The notes under the pieces were generated by a model. The model ran no database searches. It worked only from the letters and a program-made list of their open reading frames with translations, and was not told the DNA's origin. Source: Haplomitrium mnioides (Eukaryota > Marchantiophyta > Haplomitriopsida > Calobryales). From it: a stretch of 35,030 bases of DNA. This document shows, piece after piece, positions 8,409 to 19,316 of the stretch (position 1 is its first letter; each line of letters opens with the position of its first letter). The DNA is taken from contig JBNGIS010017702.1 in assembly GCA_049999725.1 (NCBI GenBank), forward strand, positions 1 to 35,030. Direction: 5' to 3'. Made by a program: the position numbers and the translations under genes.

Positions 8409-10290
8409 ATGGAGCAAGGAAAAGGAGTCTGGAATTCTGGGAGCAGCCTAGCACCAGAAGTGGAAGGAGACCAACCAAGGAGGTTGACCTGTTTGGATAA
8501 AGGAGGGATCTCACTCAGAAGTGGAAGAAGCTTGGAAAGGATGGCTAGAGCTTCTTGTTCCATACCACCCACCACCCTAATGGCCAATGTAGGGCACGTG
8601 ACACAGAGGTCCCAGTTCAGATACAAGACATTTCGAGGATCTACCAAGGAGGATCCAGATGAGTGGTTGGATGAGTTCGAGGGCACCGCCTATGCAAATG
8701 GGGAGAACCTCATCAAGGAGGTCATCCTCCCTGGAGTGTTAAAATGGGAGGCTAGTCCTTGGTACCAGACCCTACCATAGGCCACTAAGAGGAATTGGGA
8801 CACTTTCAAGGTGGCCTTCCTAGAGGAATTCAGGAAGATAGATGGGGAATCCAAGGCCTTGATCAAGATAGACCAAATGGAGATGAAGAAAAACAAATCA
8901 ATGCAGAAGTTTCTTCAACGTTTCCAAATGATGGCCAGGAAGATTAACCCCCTTGAATCGGATGGGATGCTTACCTTCTGGTTCATTTCAGCCCTACCCA
9001 AGGGTCTAGAAGCTTGGGTGAAGAGGTCCAAAACCACATGCCTAGAGCAAATAGTGGAAAAGCCCAGTCCTATATCAAGGCTGAAGTGGCAAGCTCAAAA
9101 AGGAAGTCGAAGAGGAGGAATGAGTCAAACAGTTCTTCAGAGAGTTCTACTCAGGAAGATAGCTCTGATGATAGTTCCTCTTCAGAGTCTGAATCAAAGA
9201 GCAAGAGCAGCCCAGAGAGCTCAGAGGATGAAAAATCCCACAAGAGGCGGAAGAAGAAGGGGAGCAAAAAGAAAAAAGAAGCCAAAGAGAAGAGGGCCAA
9301 GAAACAGGATAGTCATAAGGAGAGCAAGGAGAAAAGGGCCGACAAGTCCTATGATAGAGGAGCTAGGGGGAGACCAACAAGAGGAGGGGTGCGAAAGACC
9401 CTATAGAAGAGATTAATGCAAAATTGGAGGCCATGACAATCCATTTTTCAGGTCTGAAGCCCAAAGGGAAAAAATTGCTGGCACGAAGGGCGTACGTGTG
9501 GTGCATGAAGTGCAGAACCTATAGGCACTCCCCCCAAGAATGCCCCATGAATGGGATGCCTATCCATTACGTAAGGGAAGATCCACCCGAGTGGTACCAT
9601 GAGGAGGTGGAATATGTATAGGAGGAGCCACCTGAGCTCATGTACCAGGTGGTCAGCCAACCCTGACCGATGGCACGCAGACCGGTCAATATAGTGCCTG
9701 TCCAATCAGTGGCTTGAGGACACGCGCGGCCAAAAGGGTCAAGGACCGACCCGAACCGGACCAAGGTGATGTATGCTGGAGCTGTGGGCAGCCAGGCCAC
9801 ATTTCTCCTAATTGTTCAGAGCTTAGTAAGCAAGAGTATGGCATACCACTGCCATTGTGTACCGGCTACAAAAAGGAAGGGCATCTAGCCAACAATTGCC
9901 CCTATTTCAGAAGGCAGGAGTTGCCTCCCAACCCGACCCAGCAGGCACCTCCACCGACAGCAGTTAACTTGGTGACCACCTCATGGGAGCATGGGGCAGA
10001 GTTTCCAAAAGTGGAAGCGCCAGTAGAGGAGGACTGTTACCAAGTGGCCACTAGGATAGTAGCTAGGGCCAAGGAAAAAGGAAAGACCAAGCAAGCTAGG
10101 AAGAAGGAGAGGGCTGCGAACGTGCTCTCCACTGAGGAGGACTCAGATTACAAGAGGGAGCACCCTAAACTATTCTATCTGAAGCAAGAAGAAGAAGTGA
10201 AGAAGCAGTTGGAAGCCTTGGAGGTAGCTAAAGCTCAACAAGCAGTAGAGAAGACCCTATGGGAGGTCAATCGCAAAAATGCCGCTGAGT
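8409..10290 (+). pseudogene. Gypsy gag with three zinc-knuckle-like motifs, broken
   Basis: The capsid domain runs 8610-9030: FRGSTKEDPDEWLDEFEG, then after a TAG at 8778-8780 NWDTFKVAFLEEFRK and KNKSMQKFLQRFQ, the Retrotrans_gag pattern. A basic, S/E/K-rich linker follows (about 9080-9406), in a shifted frame. Three knuckle motifs come next: CMKCRTYRHSPQEC (about 9506-9547), CWSCGQPGHISPNC (about 9774-9815) and CTGYKKEGHLANNC (about 9858-9900). The third has Y in place of the second cysteine. A charged K/E-rich tail ends at a stop at 10290. Frames change at about 9010-9080 and between 9621 and 9714. Confidence 0.85.
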
Positions 10291-10394
10291 AGGCTAAACA
10301 AGACCCTGCACCCCAGCCCCCACCCTACACTTGTGCACCTTACAACATCCAGAGGGATGTAAGAGATTGCTCAATCAATGCGACCGTAGGTCAG

Positions 10395-10815
10395 TTGATC
10401 ATGGACATCCCTGTATACAAGAGGCAGCTTCGGGAGCTACTCATGGGCGCCAGAAGGAAAAGAAAACTCCCCACGGTGGGCACCACCGTCGACTTAAGGA
10501 TGATCTGCGAAGATAAAGGAGCTCTAGAGATAGATATCCAGATTACGGGGTGTACTCTGTCCTTGGTGCCCGTGGATGGTGGAGCAGGAGTAAACATCAT
10601 GGTGGAGGAGACCGCCTACCGATTGGGCTTTAAGACTTTTTCCCCGACTGAAAGGATTATGCGGTTGGCTGATGGGTCTAGGGTTAAGCCTATGGGAGCC
10701 TTGCTGAAGGTACCAACCTAGATTGGAGGAAAGGAGTTTGCCCTGAACTACCTAGTGATGAGGCCAGTCCAGAGTTCCCCATACCTTGTTTTAATAGGAA
10801 GGCCCTAACTGTATG
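10395..10815 (+). pseudogene. Gypsy aspartic protease, broken
   Basis: The frame at 10395-10721 contains PVDGGAGVNIMVEETAYRLG, the retropepsin active site in the D-G-G-A/S form common in some plant gypsy lineages, and RLADGSRVKPMG, matching the flap region. A TAG at 10719-10721 stands where Q would fit (VPT-stop-IGGKEF). The frame continues with FALNYLVM, and the ILIGRP-type motif is recognisable as LVLIGRP before another stop at about 10806. Confidence 0.8.
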
Positions 10816-10826
10816 GGGCCAAGGTA

Positions 10827-11456
10827 ATGCACAATTGGGGGGACTCTACATTAGTGTTCGAGCTCGACAAGACTGTGGCGCATTACGGCCATGTTCTACA
10901 TGAGGGGGAGACCACAAAAGACAAGGAATATGACACTAAATGGTCGGTGGAAGAGGAGTCGGAGGACGATGACACTTATTGGTTGAGACTAGTGAGTGAC
11001 ATGACAGAAGCAGACTTTTTGGGCAGTGCCAAAGCCAAAGTCAACCAGTTGAAGATCCCTTTCTTTGGGGTTTGGGACACAACGGAAGCTAGAGTAGGAG
11101 TGCTAATCCTCAGCTCTAGACTTGACAAAAAAGGAGAGTCAGAGACATCTACTTCCAGCCTTGAACTTGAGCTAAAAGGGGAGTTGGTTGTAGCTATCAT
11201 CCTAGGGAAGGATGATCACCAAATTGGAACAAAGGAGCACGACAAGAAGCATGCTGTAGGTGGCCAACAGCTCGCCCACTTGGAGTTAGATTGTGACTCC
11301 ACGAACATGAACAAGGTGGAGGTCATCAAGGCAGAGAAGTTCCGAGCGATAACGATCCCCGACGGGAGGACATTCCAGCTTGGATTCGTCTTAAACAGGG
11401 GGGCTGAGAGAGCCTTCATGCAGACCCTAGGGAATTTGAGTGATGTATTTGCATAG
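10827..11456 (+). pseudogene. Gypsy protease-RT linker
   Basis: An open stretch that starts just after the protease with the frame KVMHNWGDSTLVFEL and continues through acidic, low-similarity sequence. It ends with GRTFQLGFVLNRGAERAFMQ and LGNLSDVFA, where a TAG (11454-11456) stands in place of the W usual in the DVFAW motif that precedes RT. I do not recognise a domain in its middle part. Confidence 0.7.
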
Positions 11457-11477
11457 GGCTATACAGACCTGAAGGAC

Positions 11478-12162
11478 GTGCCCAGAGAGCTAACGGAGCA
11501 CAGAATTGATTTGGAGGACAATGCTACCCCCGTAAGGCAACGACAATACAGAATGAACCCACGCTTCTCTCTATTGGTTAAAGAGGAGGTGGAAAAGCTA
11601 TTAGAGGTAGGGTTCATATGCCATGTCTTGAACAGTGAATGGGTGTCCCCTCTGGTGGTGGTGCCGAAGAAGGCGAGCTTGGACGGGAAACCAAAAATTA
11701 GGGTTTGTCAAGACTTCCGCAAGCTGAATGCGGCAACAAAGAAGGACCACTACCCTCTACCTTTCATTGATGGTGTGTTGGATTTGGTGGCAGGCCAGGA
11801 GGTTTACAGTTTCATGGATGGGTACTGTGGATACAATCAGGTGTGGATACGGGAGGAGGACTAACAACTTTCACGACAGAGTGGAAAGTGTTTGCTTTTT
11901 AGAGAATGCCATTTGGTCTCTGTAACGCCCTGGGTACATTCCAAAGGTTAATGATGAATTTGTTTTGGGACTACCTCAGAAAGTTCCTAGACTCAGATCT
12001 TCATAGATGACTTTGTCGTGTATGGCAAAGTAAAAGATCATGAGGAGTATGTGCGGCTTACCTTCCAGCATTGCAGAGAAACGGAGTTGCGGCTGCACCC
12101 GGGAAAATGCTTCTTCGCAGTGAGGGAAGGGATACTATTGGGGCATAGGGTCTCCAGCTAGA
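11478..12162 (+). pseudogene. Gypsy reverse transcriptase, two or more frameshifts
   Basis: The segment 11478-11864 carries EHRIDLEDNATPVRQRQYRM, VSPLVVVPKK, GKPKIRVCQDFRKLNAATKK, DHYPLPFID and VYSFMDGYCGYNQVWI (motif A region). After a frame change near 11860 come TTFTTEWKVFAF, a TAG, then RMPFGLCNALGTFQRLM (motif B). A second frame change precedes QIFIDDFVVYGK (catalytic D-D at about 12006-12011) and LRLHPGKCFFAVREGILLGH. Catalytic residues survive, but the frame does not. Confidence 0.88.
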
Positions 12163-12185
12163 GAATTACCGTAGACCAGGAAAAA

Positions 12186-12800
12186 GTGGCCGTATGGCTG
12201 GGTGTGGCGTTTCCAATGTGCATGGCGGAGGTGCAGGGATTCCTCGGCTGTGTGGGCTACTACAGGAGGTTCATCTCAAAATTTTCCCTAGTAGCGTACC
12301 ACTTGACTGAGATGGTGAGAAGGGGCAGTGATTTTGAGCCGAATGAGCCCAAGAGATCAAGCTTTAATGAGCTCAAAAGACGATTGGCCAACGCACCTAT
12401 CCTGGCGCCCTCAAACTGGTCCAAGGAGTTCCACGTGATGGTGGATGTTTAATGCTTCTGTGTGGGAGCAGTGCTGAGCCAACTGGACGAGGAAGGGAGG
12501 GACCACCCAATCTACTTTGCCAGTAGGCTCCTCTCAGCGGTAGAAAAAAATTACTCACCCACCGATCGTGAGGCATTGGGAATAATTTACTCGCTGAAGA
12601 AATTCTGGCACTATCTGCTACACTACAAGGTGGTGTTCCACACTAATCATGATGCCTTGAAATACATGGTCAACAAGTCTGGTCTGACTGGGAGAGTGGC
12701 GAGGTGGATGCTGTTACTCTAAGAGTTTGACTTTGAGGTACAAATTAAGCCAGGGAAGAAACACCTGAATGCTGACTTCTTCTCGAGGATTGAGGAGCAG
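12186..12800 (+). pseudogene. Gypsy RNase H, broken
   Basis: It starts in the RT connection (EVQGFLGCVGYYRRFISKFS, ILAPSNWSKEFHVMVDV), then a TAA at 12450-12452. The frame 12462-12722 gives GAVLSQLDEEGRDHPIYFAS, EKNYSPTDREALGIIYSLKK and FHTNHDALKYMVN. A TAA at 12720-12722 falls where Q fits, followed by EFDFEVQIKPGKKHLNADFF and SRI, the usual end of gypsy RNase H (normally with ADxLSR). Confidence 0.85.
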
Positions 12801-12839
12801 CCGAGTGCAGACGGAGTCGGGGACACCTTATCTGATGAA

Positions 12840-14127
12840 GACATGTTCCATGTCAGGGAGGGGAGACCCACAGAATATGGGGACATCATTGAGTTCCTCT
12901 TGGCGGTGAGGATTCCTCCAGAACGCATCTCAAAACAAGTAGTAGTGTTTCTCAGAAAGGTGAGGCCTTTTTTCATGATCAAGGGAATGCTCCATAGGTA
13001 GGACATAGACGGGCAAATACGCAAGTGTCTGGAGAAAGACCAATCCACAGTGGTGATGAGGGCCATGCACGAGGAAGAGGTCGGCAGTCATTTTGCGGCG
13101 GAAACCACCATCTGGAAGATTGTGGACGCTAAATATTGGTGACCAACCCTGTATAGGGATGTCCACTTCTTTGTGAAGAGGTGTGATACCTGTCAGTGGA
13201 CTGAGAAACCGGCAGCAGCGTACCACCATTCCTTGGTGCCGATCATGCCCCTGGCCCCCTTTGAGAAGTGGGGAATTGACTTCATCGGCCCATCACTCCA
13301 TCCACGAGGCGTGGGAATAGGTACGTTCTGTTGTCAACTGACTACGCCACCAAGTGGGTGGAGGCTAGGGCAACCAAAAAAGATGACTCGCCAATGGTGG
13401 CCCATTTCCTCTATGAGCAGATCTTCACCCGATTTGGGGCACCGCTAGAGTTGGTGAGTGACCAAAGCACCCATTTTGTTAATCAGGTCATTGGTGAGCT
13501 CACAGGGAGGTATCTGGTCAAGCACCGAAAAACCACAGCCTACAACCTTAAGGCTAATGGGCTAACGGAGAAGGCCAACAAAATTATGGGCAAGATTATG
13601 AACAAAACAGTGGCAGCCAATAAAGTGGACTGGGATCTGAAGCTGCTGACCGCCACCCATGCATATAACTTGGCCTACAAGACCACCACGGGCCACTGCC
13701 CTTGCTTTCTGGTCTTTGGACAGCACTCGCTGGTCCCGATGGAGTTTGAAGTCCCAACACATCGGATGACAATAGAGGAGAGAATGGCAGAGGGTCTGAG
13801 CCGAATGGAAAAGGTGCACCAGTTGGAGGCCTTAGAAGAGATCCGAGCAGGGGCGCACGAGAGGCTGGAACATCAGCAGCAGTTGACCAAGAAGTAGCAT
13901 GACAAGAAGCTGAGGCCAGTCAACTTCAAAGGAGGGGATTTAGTGCTGCTCTACGACAATAGGTTTTTGCACTTCTCCGGGAAACTGCATACCCGGTGAA
14001 TGGGGCCCTACTTGGTGAGAGTGCTTCATGACAATGGGTCTCTAGAGTTGAGTACAGTAACAGGGGCACACTTTCCCAATCGGGTCCATCATGACCGACT
14101 TAAGCGGTATTGCTACCAGGAGGACTA
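12840..14127 (+). pseudogene. Gypsy integrase, broken
   Basis: An N-terminal HHCC domain is visible (H of MHEEEVGSH near 13066, its second H, and CDTCQ near 13177-13190), with TGA at 13140-13142 in what is usually YWWP. The core has FEKWGIDFIGPS (first D, about 13275), a frame change near 13320, LSTDYATKWVEARATKK, LELVSDQSTHFVNQV (second D) and ANGLTEKANK (E). The C-terminal part (KKLRPVNFKGGDLVLLYDNR, GPYLVRVL, DRLKRYCYQED) is divided by TAG at 13895-13897 and TGA at 13997-13999. It has no chromodomain. Confidence 0.87.
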
Positions 14128-14370
14128 ATGTGAAAGGTGTTGCCGTGTACAACAAGCGTGGGAGTTTTTGTATATATGTGTGTTAGCGTTGGGTGTTGGG
14201 TATGTTCATTTGTGCCCTCGTGTTGTATGAGTGGTGCATTGTGTGGTGGCTAGGTCAACTGAAGAGTGTCCAGCAAGGGAGGTCGGAGCGGCAACTACGG
14301 AGGAGCATAAGAAGGTCCAAAGGAGGAAGGGTGTTTGCGGGGTCGCTGCACAATTAAAAAAAGAGTTGTG

Positions 14371-14461
14371 TCGATCGGGTGTGTTTGAGTTTTTTCTTTT
14401 TTTTTGCAATTACTGAGCTTCTAGCTTGGCTGAGTCCTTCAATTTGTATTAGTCATTTGTA
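14371..14461. repeat. Dispersed repeat R1, copy 2
   Basis: tcgatcgggtgtgtttgag, a T-rich run with a C and a G interruption, then attactgagcttctagcttg on to agtcatttgta, matching 4271-4377. Here it follows the 3' remnant of the gypsy element and lies about 670 bp upstream of the GCS1 start codon. The shared sequence ends at the same base in both copies. Confidence 0.75.
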
Positions 14462-15134
14462 CAACTTCTGTTTTTGGCTTCGAACTACTTCAACATTTCC
14501 TTCTATATTCAACAGTAGGCATCTGTCGACTTCATCCAGCTTCGAGCATATCAGCGGGGTTTTTTTTGGCAGAGTGCAAACAATTTTCGTCTTTATTCAG
14601 CTTCTGACTTCAAACAACATAGCGTTTCAATTCATGTGAGCTTTTTCCTCACTTTGTGTGAGCATTCTTTGAGCTACAGAGCTTCCATTCTTCTTCGTAT
14701 TGCAGTCGTTTCCTTTCTGCCTCTTCATCAATTCCTCCTGATTGCAGAGCTCTTTGGAATCAAAGTTTCTGTCTCCGTTGCTGTGTTCCATATTTTATTC
14801 TCTAGGGCATTCTCCCCACTCCATCATCTATTCTTTTTTGGAGTATTCTTGGAGTTAGGAGCATTGACTTTACCAAACTAATTTTTTACTCAAACCCAAA
14901 GTTGCGCTAGCGCAACAGGTCTACCGTAATCCTTGTCTATAATAGCAGATAATAATAATAATAGTAGAAAGTAAAGAAGTTTGCTTCTCCTAGGCTCAAT
15001 TGTAACGCAATTTGTTAACCTGATAGAAATTTCCCAATAACGAGTGAAATTTCCTGTTTCAGCAACCAAATTGATAGCGCTTATAATTTGTTCGTAAATT
15101 TTGCCTAGCTCGGAGCCTTCTCGTTTCCTGAGCT
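14462..15134 (+). promoter_or_regulatory. GCS1 upstream region (probable promoter and 5' UTR)
   Basis: About 670 bp between repeat R1 and the GCS1 ATG. The left part (to about 14880) is T-rich and has open frames with no recognisable domain. The right part has a 16-bp palindrome (14901-14916), an (ATA)n-like run (about 14945-14962) and a tctataatag stretch near 14936. I cannot assign a TATA box or transcription start with confidence. The retroelement debris at 14371 puts a limit on how far any ancestral promoter extends. Confidence 0.4.
14901..14916. promoter_or_regulatory. 16-bp perfect palindrome upstream of GCS1
   Basis: gttgcgctagcgcaac is a perfect inverted repeat with no spacer, about 220 bp before the GCS1 start codon. 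It could bind a dimeric factor, but I do not recognise it as a known plant element and a chance palindrome is possible. Confidence 0.3.
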
Positions 15135-17602
15135 ATGGCGGTGCGCAAGCACACGAAGCACCTTTCTTCTACTTCATCTAATGAGGAGGATTTGGTCAAA
15201 ATGGCGTCTGGCAAAGTATTGAAGAGGAATTCAAAGCTCTCAAAAATGCAATCCAATGGTAGACGATATAATTCATACCGAATTGGAGTAAGAACTGTTT
15301 TTGCACTGATTTTTGCCACCATTATTGTGATCCTTGTCTACTGGAGAGGATCGAATTTACAGTCAAGAACCAATTTACCGAGAGCTATCACTCCACTTTC
15401 CGCCCGGCGATTTTCCGAACTGAAGCAGGTCTGGAGTTTCAATTGATGGTTATTGTGTTTACAAACTCGTGCTATGTTTCTCACGACTCTCTTACTCTAG
15501 GCGTGACTTTTTAGATTATTCACCACTGTGAATATTTCTCGTTGGAATGCTTGATTCTCTGTAGCTGTCTTTGTGGACTATGAATGAAGTCAATTGTGCA
15601 AGTTCCCCTAGAATTTCAAGTTTTCCAGTTTAAAGGCGGCAGATCTGGGAGTCCTCTCAAGAAGTTGCGTTTTCGGTAAAATACAGTTTCGAGGTCAGCA
15701 TCGGGAGCGCTTGTTTTGGGGTACTTATCGTCCACATCTGTATCTTGGCATTCGTTCCAGGTACGCAGATTAATTAGGATGTTTTTGGTCCCGGAACCCC
15801 GCATTTGGTTATGGTCTCCTATCGGGCTTGAGCATGAGAAGAGCTGTCCATGGGGATGGTTGACTGCAGGTCTCCACAATCCTTGCTTTCAGGACTGATG
15901 TGGCTTGGCATAAAAAATGGGCAGTATGCTCTCCGTCATACCTGTGAAGAATCTGACAAATTAGCCAAATATGGTTGGGTACGGCACGATGGCTCCACGT
16001 ATGGACACCAGGTGACTTACTAATGCGCTCATTACATGCCAAGTATTGAAATGTAATTACATCCATGATAATCTGGTTTCATATTGTCGACACTCTCGTC
16101 TGTGTGCTCAGCCTAAGACAATCTTTTTGAATGCATGTTTCTGGAGCAAAGTATATCCGATTAGTTCAGTTTCGAGAAGTATCAAGAAACTTGTTGAAAT
16201 GGATAGAGAGAAAGTACCCAAAAATATGAAGGGAATGGTGGTAGTTGTTAAACAAGGAAAAATCTTTGGAAATTGCAGGAAATCATTGATCAACAACTAT
16301 CTATCTCGACAACCTTCTTGAAGAATTGGGGCCAAGGTAGTGGTTATGGTGGTGACTGGGCTGTACGAATCAAAGCAGAAAAGCCCCACAACCTTTCTGA
16401 GGACAGGTATTTGTTAAACCATTAAGTGTTTGATTTGCGGATTTTGGTAGTGTGGTGGTAATGATGTTCTAATCCACAAAAAACATTGATATTTTAGCAG
16501 GAGTGGGGCCAAGGAAAGAGTAAGCTCGTTTCTTTTCTATGTTGTTGATGAGACAGGACGGGCCTTAACCCTTTCACCACAACAGACTGCAAGAGAAAGT
16601 GCTCCGTTTGTCGCTGGCTTCCATCCAGACATTGGAGAATGGGAGATGCATTTCAAAATGAATGTAAGCTCCATTGTTCTTCCCTTTGTCTATTACAAAT
16701 GATTTGAAGGAATCTTTGCCTTTGGACTCTTAGCAAATGTATCAGGCTGTGCTCCCTGGTCTTCACATTTTATAGCTCTCTTTTTCATTCATCAGCATGA
16801 TCAAGTAGTTGATCTGTGTGTTTCTAGAAACCGGCTTCTGTAAATTATCTTGGGCTTCGCCAATTTCACATGCACAACTTGACAAAATCTGTGGAGAATG
16901 CTTTGGAGTTGCAGGTTGGCTGTCATGTTATCCCATTGAGTTGACATCGTCTCTCATCATTTTATTCCTTTCCATGTTTAGTTGTTGAATATAATGCGTA
17001 ATGGCTTAAGGTGAGTGAATGTGTAATGTTTCATCATTTATGCAGAGAGAGGTTCAAAGAACAGATTTGCTAAAACATTACATAGAGCAGTGTCTCTGAG
17101 TTTTGAAGAGTCATGGAAACTGTTAGCTTTGCATGCATTTTAGAGGATCTCTGTTCTCAATGACCAGGTAGCAGCTTAAATATTGGAATATTTGATTTTC
17201 AGGCTAGGACAACTGGGCATTTAAATCTTCCAGATACTTCAGATCAGAGAGCTAATATGGTCATATTTCAGGTATGCTGTTCTGTTGTTTTTGTGGTTAG
17301 TTTTACTCCTCATCTTCATAGCTATATGCTCGCTATTTATGGGGGCATGTCTTACTGTGGTGATTTGAAATTAGAAAATGAATATTTTATTTGGTGGATG
17401 TATTTCAGTTATTAATAAGAATTTTGTAAAGCAGGTAACAACCGCAGAAGTACTGGAGCTGGATGTCATATTTGTGTCAGGAGTAAGAGGATGGAATGCT
17501 CAAGTTCAAAATCGGGTGCAAAATTTATCAGGTCTTGCTGTCAACATTTACTATGTAACAGAAAATTTCACTAGTTTGCTGTTGAGCAATTCAGTACTTC
17601 AT
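15135..17602 (+). CDS. GCS1: Mannosyl-oligosaccharide glucosidase (processing alpha-glucosidase I), exons 1-8, 3' part outside the window
   Basis: This GH63 ER enzyme removes the terminal alpha-1,2-glucose from Glc3Man9GlcNAc2, the first N-glycan trimming step; the Arabidopsis orthologue is GCS1/KNOPF. Exons: 15135-15428, 15687-15760, 15870-16011, 16279-16406, 16501-16663, 16828-16914, 17203-17271 and 17435-17602. All internal introns are GT-AG, and the phases join into about 375 open codons. The first ATG precedes a basic cytosolic tail (residues 1-50) and a signal anchor (about 51-70), giving a type II ER membrane protein. Exon 2 has the GH63 signature LFWGTYRPHLYLGIRSR, exon 3 has SLLSGLMWLGIK and exon 4 has GSGYGGDWAVRI. 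The order of conserved blocks matches the plant family. Exon 8 ends in frame at a gtaagt donor. The catalytic (alpha/alpha)6 domain, roughly 500 residues, is not in the window. There are no stops, so the gene is probably functional if the remaining exons lie downstream. Confidence 0.93.
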
Positions 17603-18502
17603 GTAAGTGTTTGGCGGAACCCAAACCTATCACATTTTAGGCCCACTGAATTTGAGGAGACCACCTATCTTTGCTATTGCTGGTACTACTCACTACAAGA
17701 TTGAAAATGAGAAGCTGTGTCAAAATTTGTATTGCTTTATATTTAAAAATAGTGACCGAGTCACCTTGGACTTAATCAAATACAACAGTCTCAAATCTTT
17801 ATTTACAAGGATCAAGATACTGAAAATGCCTCGGTGAGAGGACCCTGAACTGTTTATTTTCTCTCAAAGTATCCTTGTCAAGTTTCTAATCCATGTTTAC
17901 CCTGATGGATTGGCAACAATGGATGGAGAGTTGCTCATGTCTCTTTCAAGTGGAAACATCTGAAATCCAGTGTGGATTGTCGACTGTCTTAGAGTAGAGG
18001 TTTTATAGCCTCTCAGTTTCTTACAGTGAGTTATGATGTGGTTGGACAGGTTGTCATGTGTAGACAGGTTACTTTAGATCAGACAGCTGTTTTTGGGGAT
18101 TTTCTATGTTCCTCTATTTTTTGTAGGTTGAGTTTCTAGCTTAGCAAACCCCCAACTTGTGGAAGCTCTCAACTCTTCTGATGGCCTCTTTTAGCAGGTG
18201 AGCCAAGTTACAGTAGCTTAGGAGGTTGGCTCGCAGCTGCGTGATGGCAGGCCGAGCGAAGATGGTGATCTCTGAGCGCTGAGCGAGGAAAGCTCCTGGT
18301 ATTGGTGAGGACAGATGGGCTCAGCTGCTGCGCAGGTCGCGTCAGCTGGCAAAGGCTGGCTCGAGCATTTCGAGTGGCAAGCTGCAAAGAGTGAACCGCA
18401 GGCATTAGGAGGACGATGACATTTTGAGCTTGAGAGTGATGGCAAATGTAGGTGGTTGAGTCAACTGAGAGTCGGGGAACTGCGGCAGGTAGGGGGAACA
18501 GC
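17603..18502. other. Intron sequence with no gene or known repeat
   Basis: Nine hundred bases without a recognisable coding frame or element. 17603-18210 is AT-rich and intron-like. 18215-18410 is a GC-rich patch with many gctgc/gcgag words and no coding match. It ends at the pentamer-like tail of the minus-strand LINE. Confidence 0.5.
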
Positions 18503-18792
18503 TCTTGAACTTGAATTGAATTTAAAGTCCAGAGCCAGCCCTAGGGGCCATAAAGACTGAGAATACAATGCGCACTCTTTGCGGAGAGGTGCAAAAAAAA
18601 CCAAAGTAGTAAGCTATAAATTGTAAAGCTATAAATAAGTTGAGCAGGGACAAACCCGTTTGTGAGTCATATGCTCACTCTCTCGTCACTAATCTCTATG
18701 TCTAATCTCTGTCTTTTGAGATCTAAGCAGCATGAATTCTTGAAAGGAGAGTGCCAGCCATCGGTGATCATGGTATTTGAAAAATTGTTGCA

Positions 18793-19316
18793 CCCGCCTC
18801 ATATACCATTATCCACCCACAGAGAAACAGTCCAAAACATACACCAAAGAACTGCACACACAACTGTCCTCCAACCCAGCGCTAGACTCAACCTCACTAA
18901 CAGACATCATTCTCACAGCAGCTCGACTGAAGTTCCCTACCACTCTCCTCACAGCCAGAACCCCCTCCAGCTTTAGACCCAACCCCTGGTTCAACAACAC
19001 TGCTAGAGAAACCAGATCCCAGTGGCAAAAACAGATCAAACAGGGAGCACCAGCTACTGTGATCCGTGAAGCGCTCCATGCCTGGCATAAATGCAGAAGG
19101 GAACTACGGCGCACCTGGATAGCACAACGTCTCCCCCAACTCATCTTGGACAAGAAACGTCAACCAAAGAAATTCTTCTCATCCCTCAAGGGCCAGCAAG
19201 ACCAGCTCCAGCTGCACGACCTCCAAGACTGGAAGAAATATGGTGACAAGCTGTACAACTCTACATCAGCCACACCTAACCCACCCCCCCTGGACCAACA
19301 ACAAACCCACAACTGA
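18793..19316 (+). pseudogene. LINE ORF2 segment upstream of RT, frame-shifted from the RT frame
   Basis: This frame reads NPWFNNTARETRSQWQKQ, ALHAWHKCRRELRRTWIAQR and KKRQPKKFFSSLKGQQ, the linker between endonuclease and RT seen in many LINE ORF2s (PWFN and the basic K/R-rich helix). It ends at 19316. The RT frame 19240-21237 overlaps it in a different phase and takes over at a C-rich run (about 19280-19292), so a single indel in that homopolymer separates the two. Upstream of about 18793 the frame runs into the inverted LINE piece and is not real. Confidence 0.8.

Larger units (their letters stand above)
7938..14370 (+). mobile_element. Ty3/gypsy retrotransposon of Athila/Tat type, degenerate, no 3' LTR found
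   Basis: Order on the plus strand: putative 5' LTR (7938-8339), primer-site region, gag with zinc knuckles (8409-10290), protease (10395-10760), RT (11478-12160), RNase H (12186-12790) and integrase (about 12850-14127). The RT motif FGLCNALGTFQR, the FIDDFVVYG catalytic block, the lack of a chromodomain and the tggcg primer-site start point to the Athila/Tat branch; this is family inference. The copy is inactive, with many in-frame stops and several frameshifts. About 240 bp follow integrase, with a purine-rich tract near 14318-14331, before R1 begins at 14371. No sequence matching 7938-8339 follows integrase, so the 3' LTR is missing or unrecognised. Confidence 0.9.

Noticed and set aside
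14636-14881. Hydrophobic 81-codon open frame upstream of GCS1
   Set aside because: T-rich DNA gives F/L-rich translation. It has no start context or domain, and a promoter or UTR explanation is simpler.
15590-15686. A longer GCS1 exon 2 starting after the ag at 15630
   Set aside because: The upstream stretch adds in-frame problems and no family similarity. The acceptor at 15686 gives a phase that matches exon 1 and restores the conserved F-x-G-x-H block.
15616-15879. Minus-strand open frame over GCS1 exons 2-3
   Set aside because: It is the antisense shadow of exons whose sense translation matches glucosidase I.
17607-17837. Open frame after GCS1 exon 8 as a ninth exon
   Set aside because: It does not resemble the next glucosidase I segment and lies directly behind a good splice donor.
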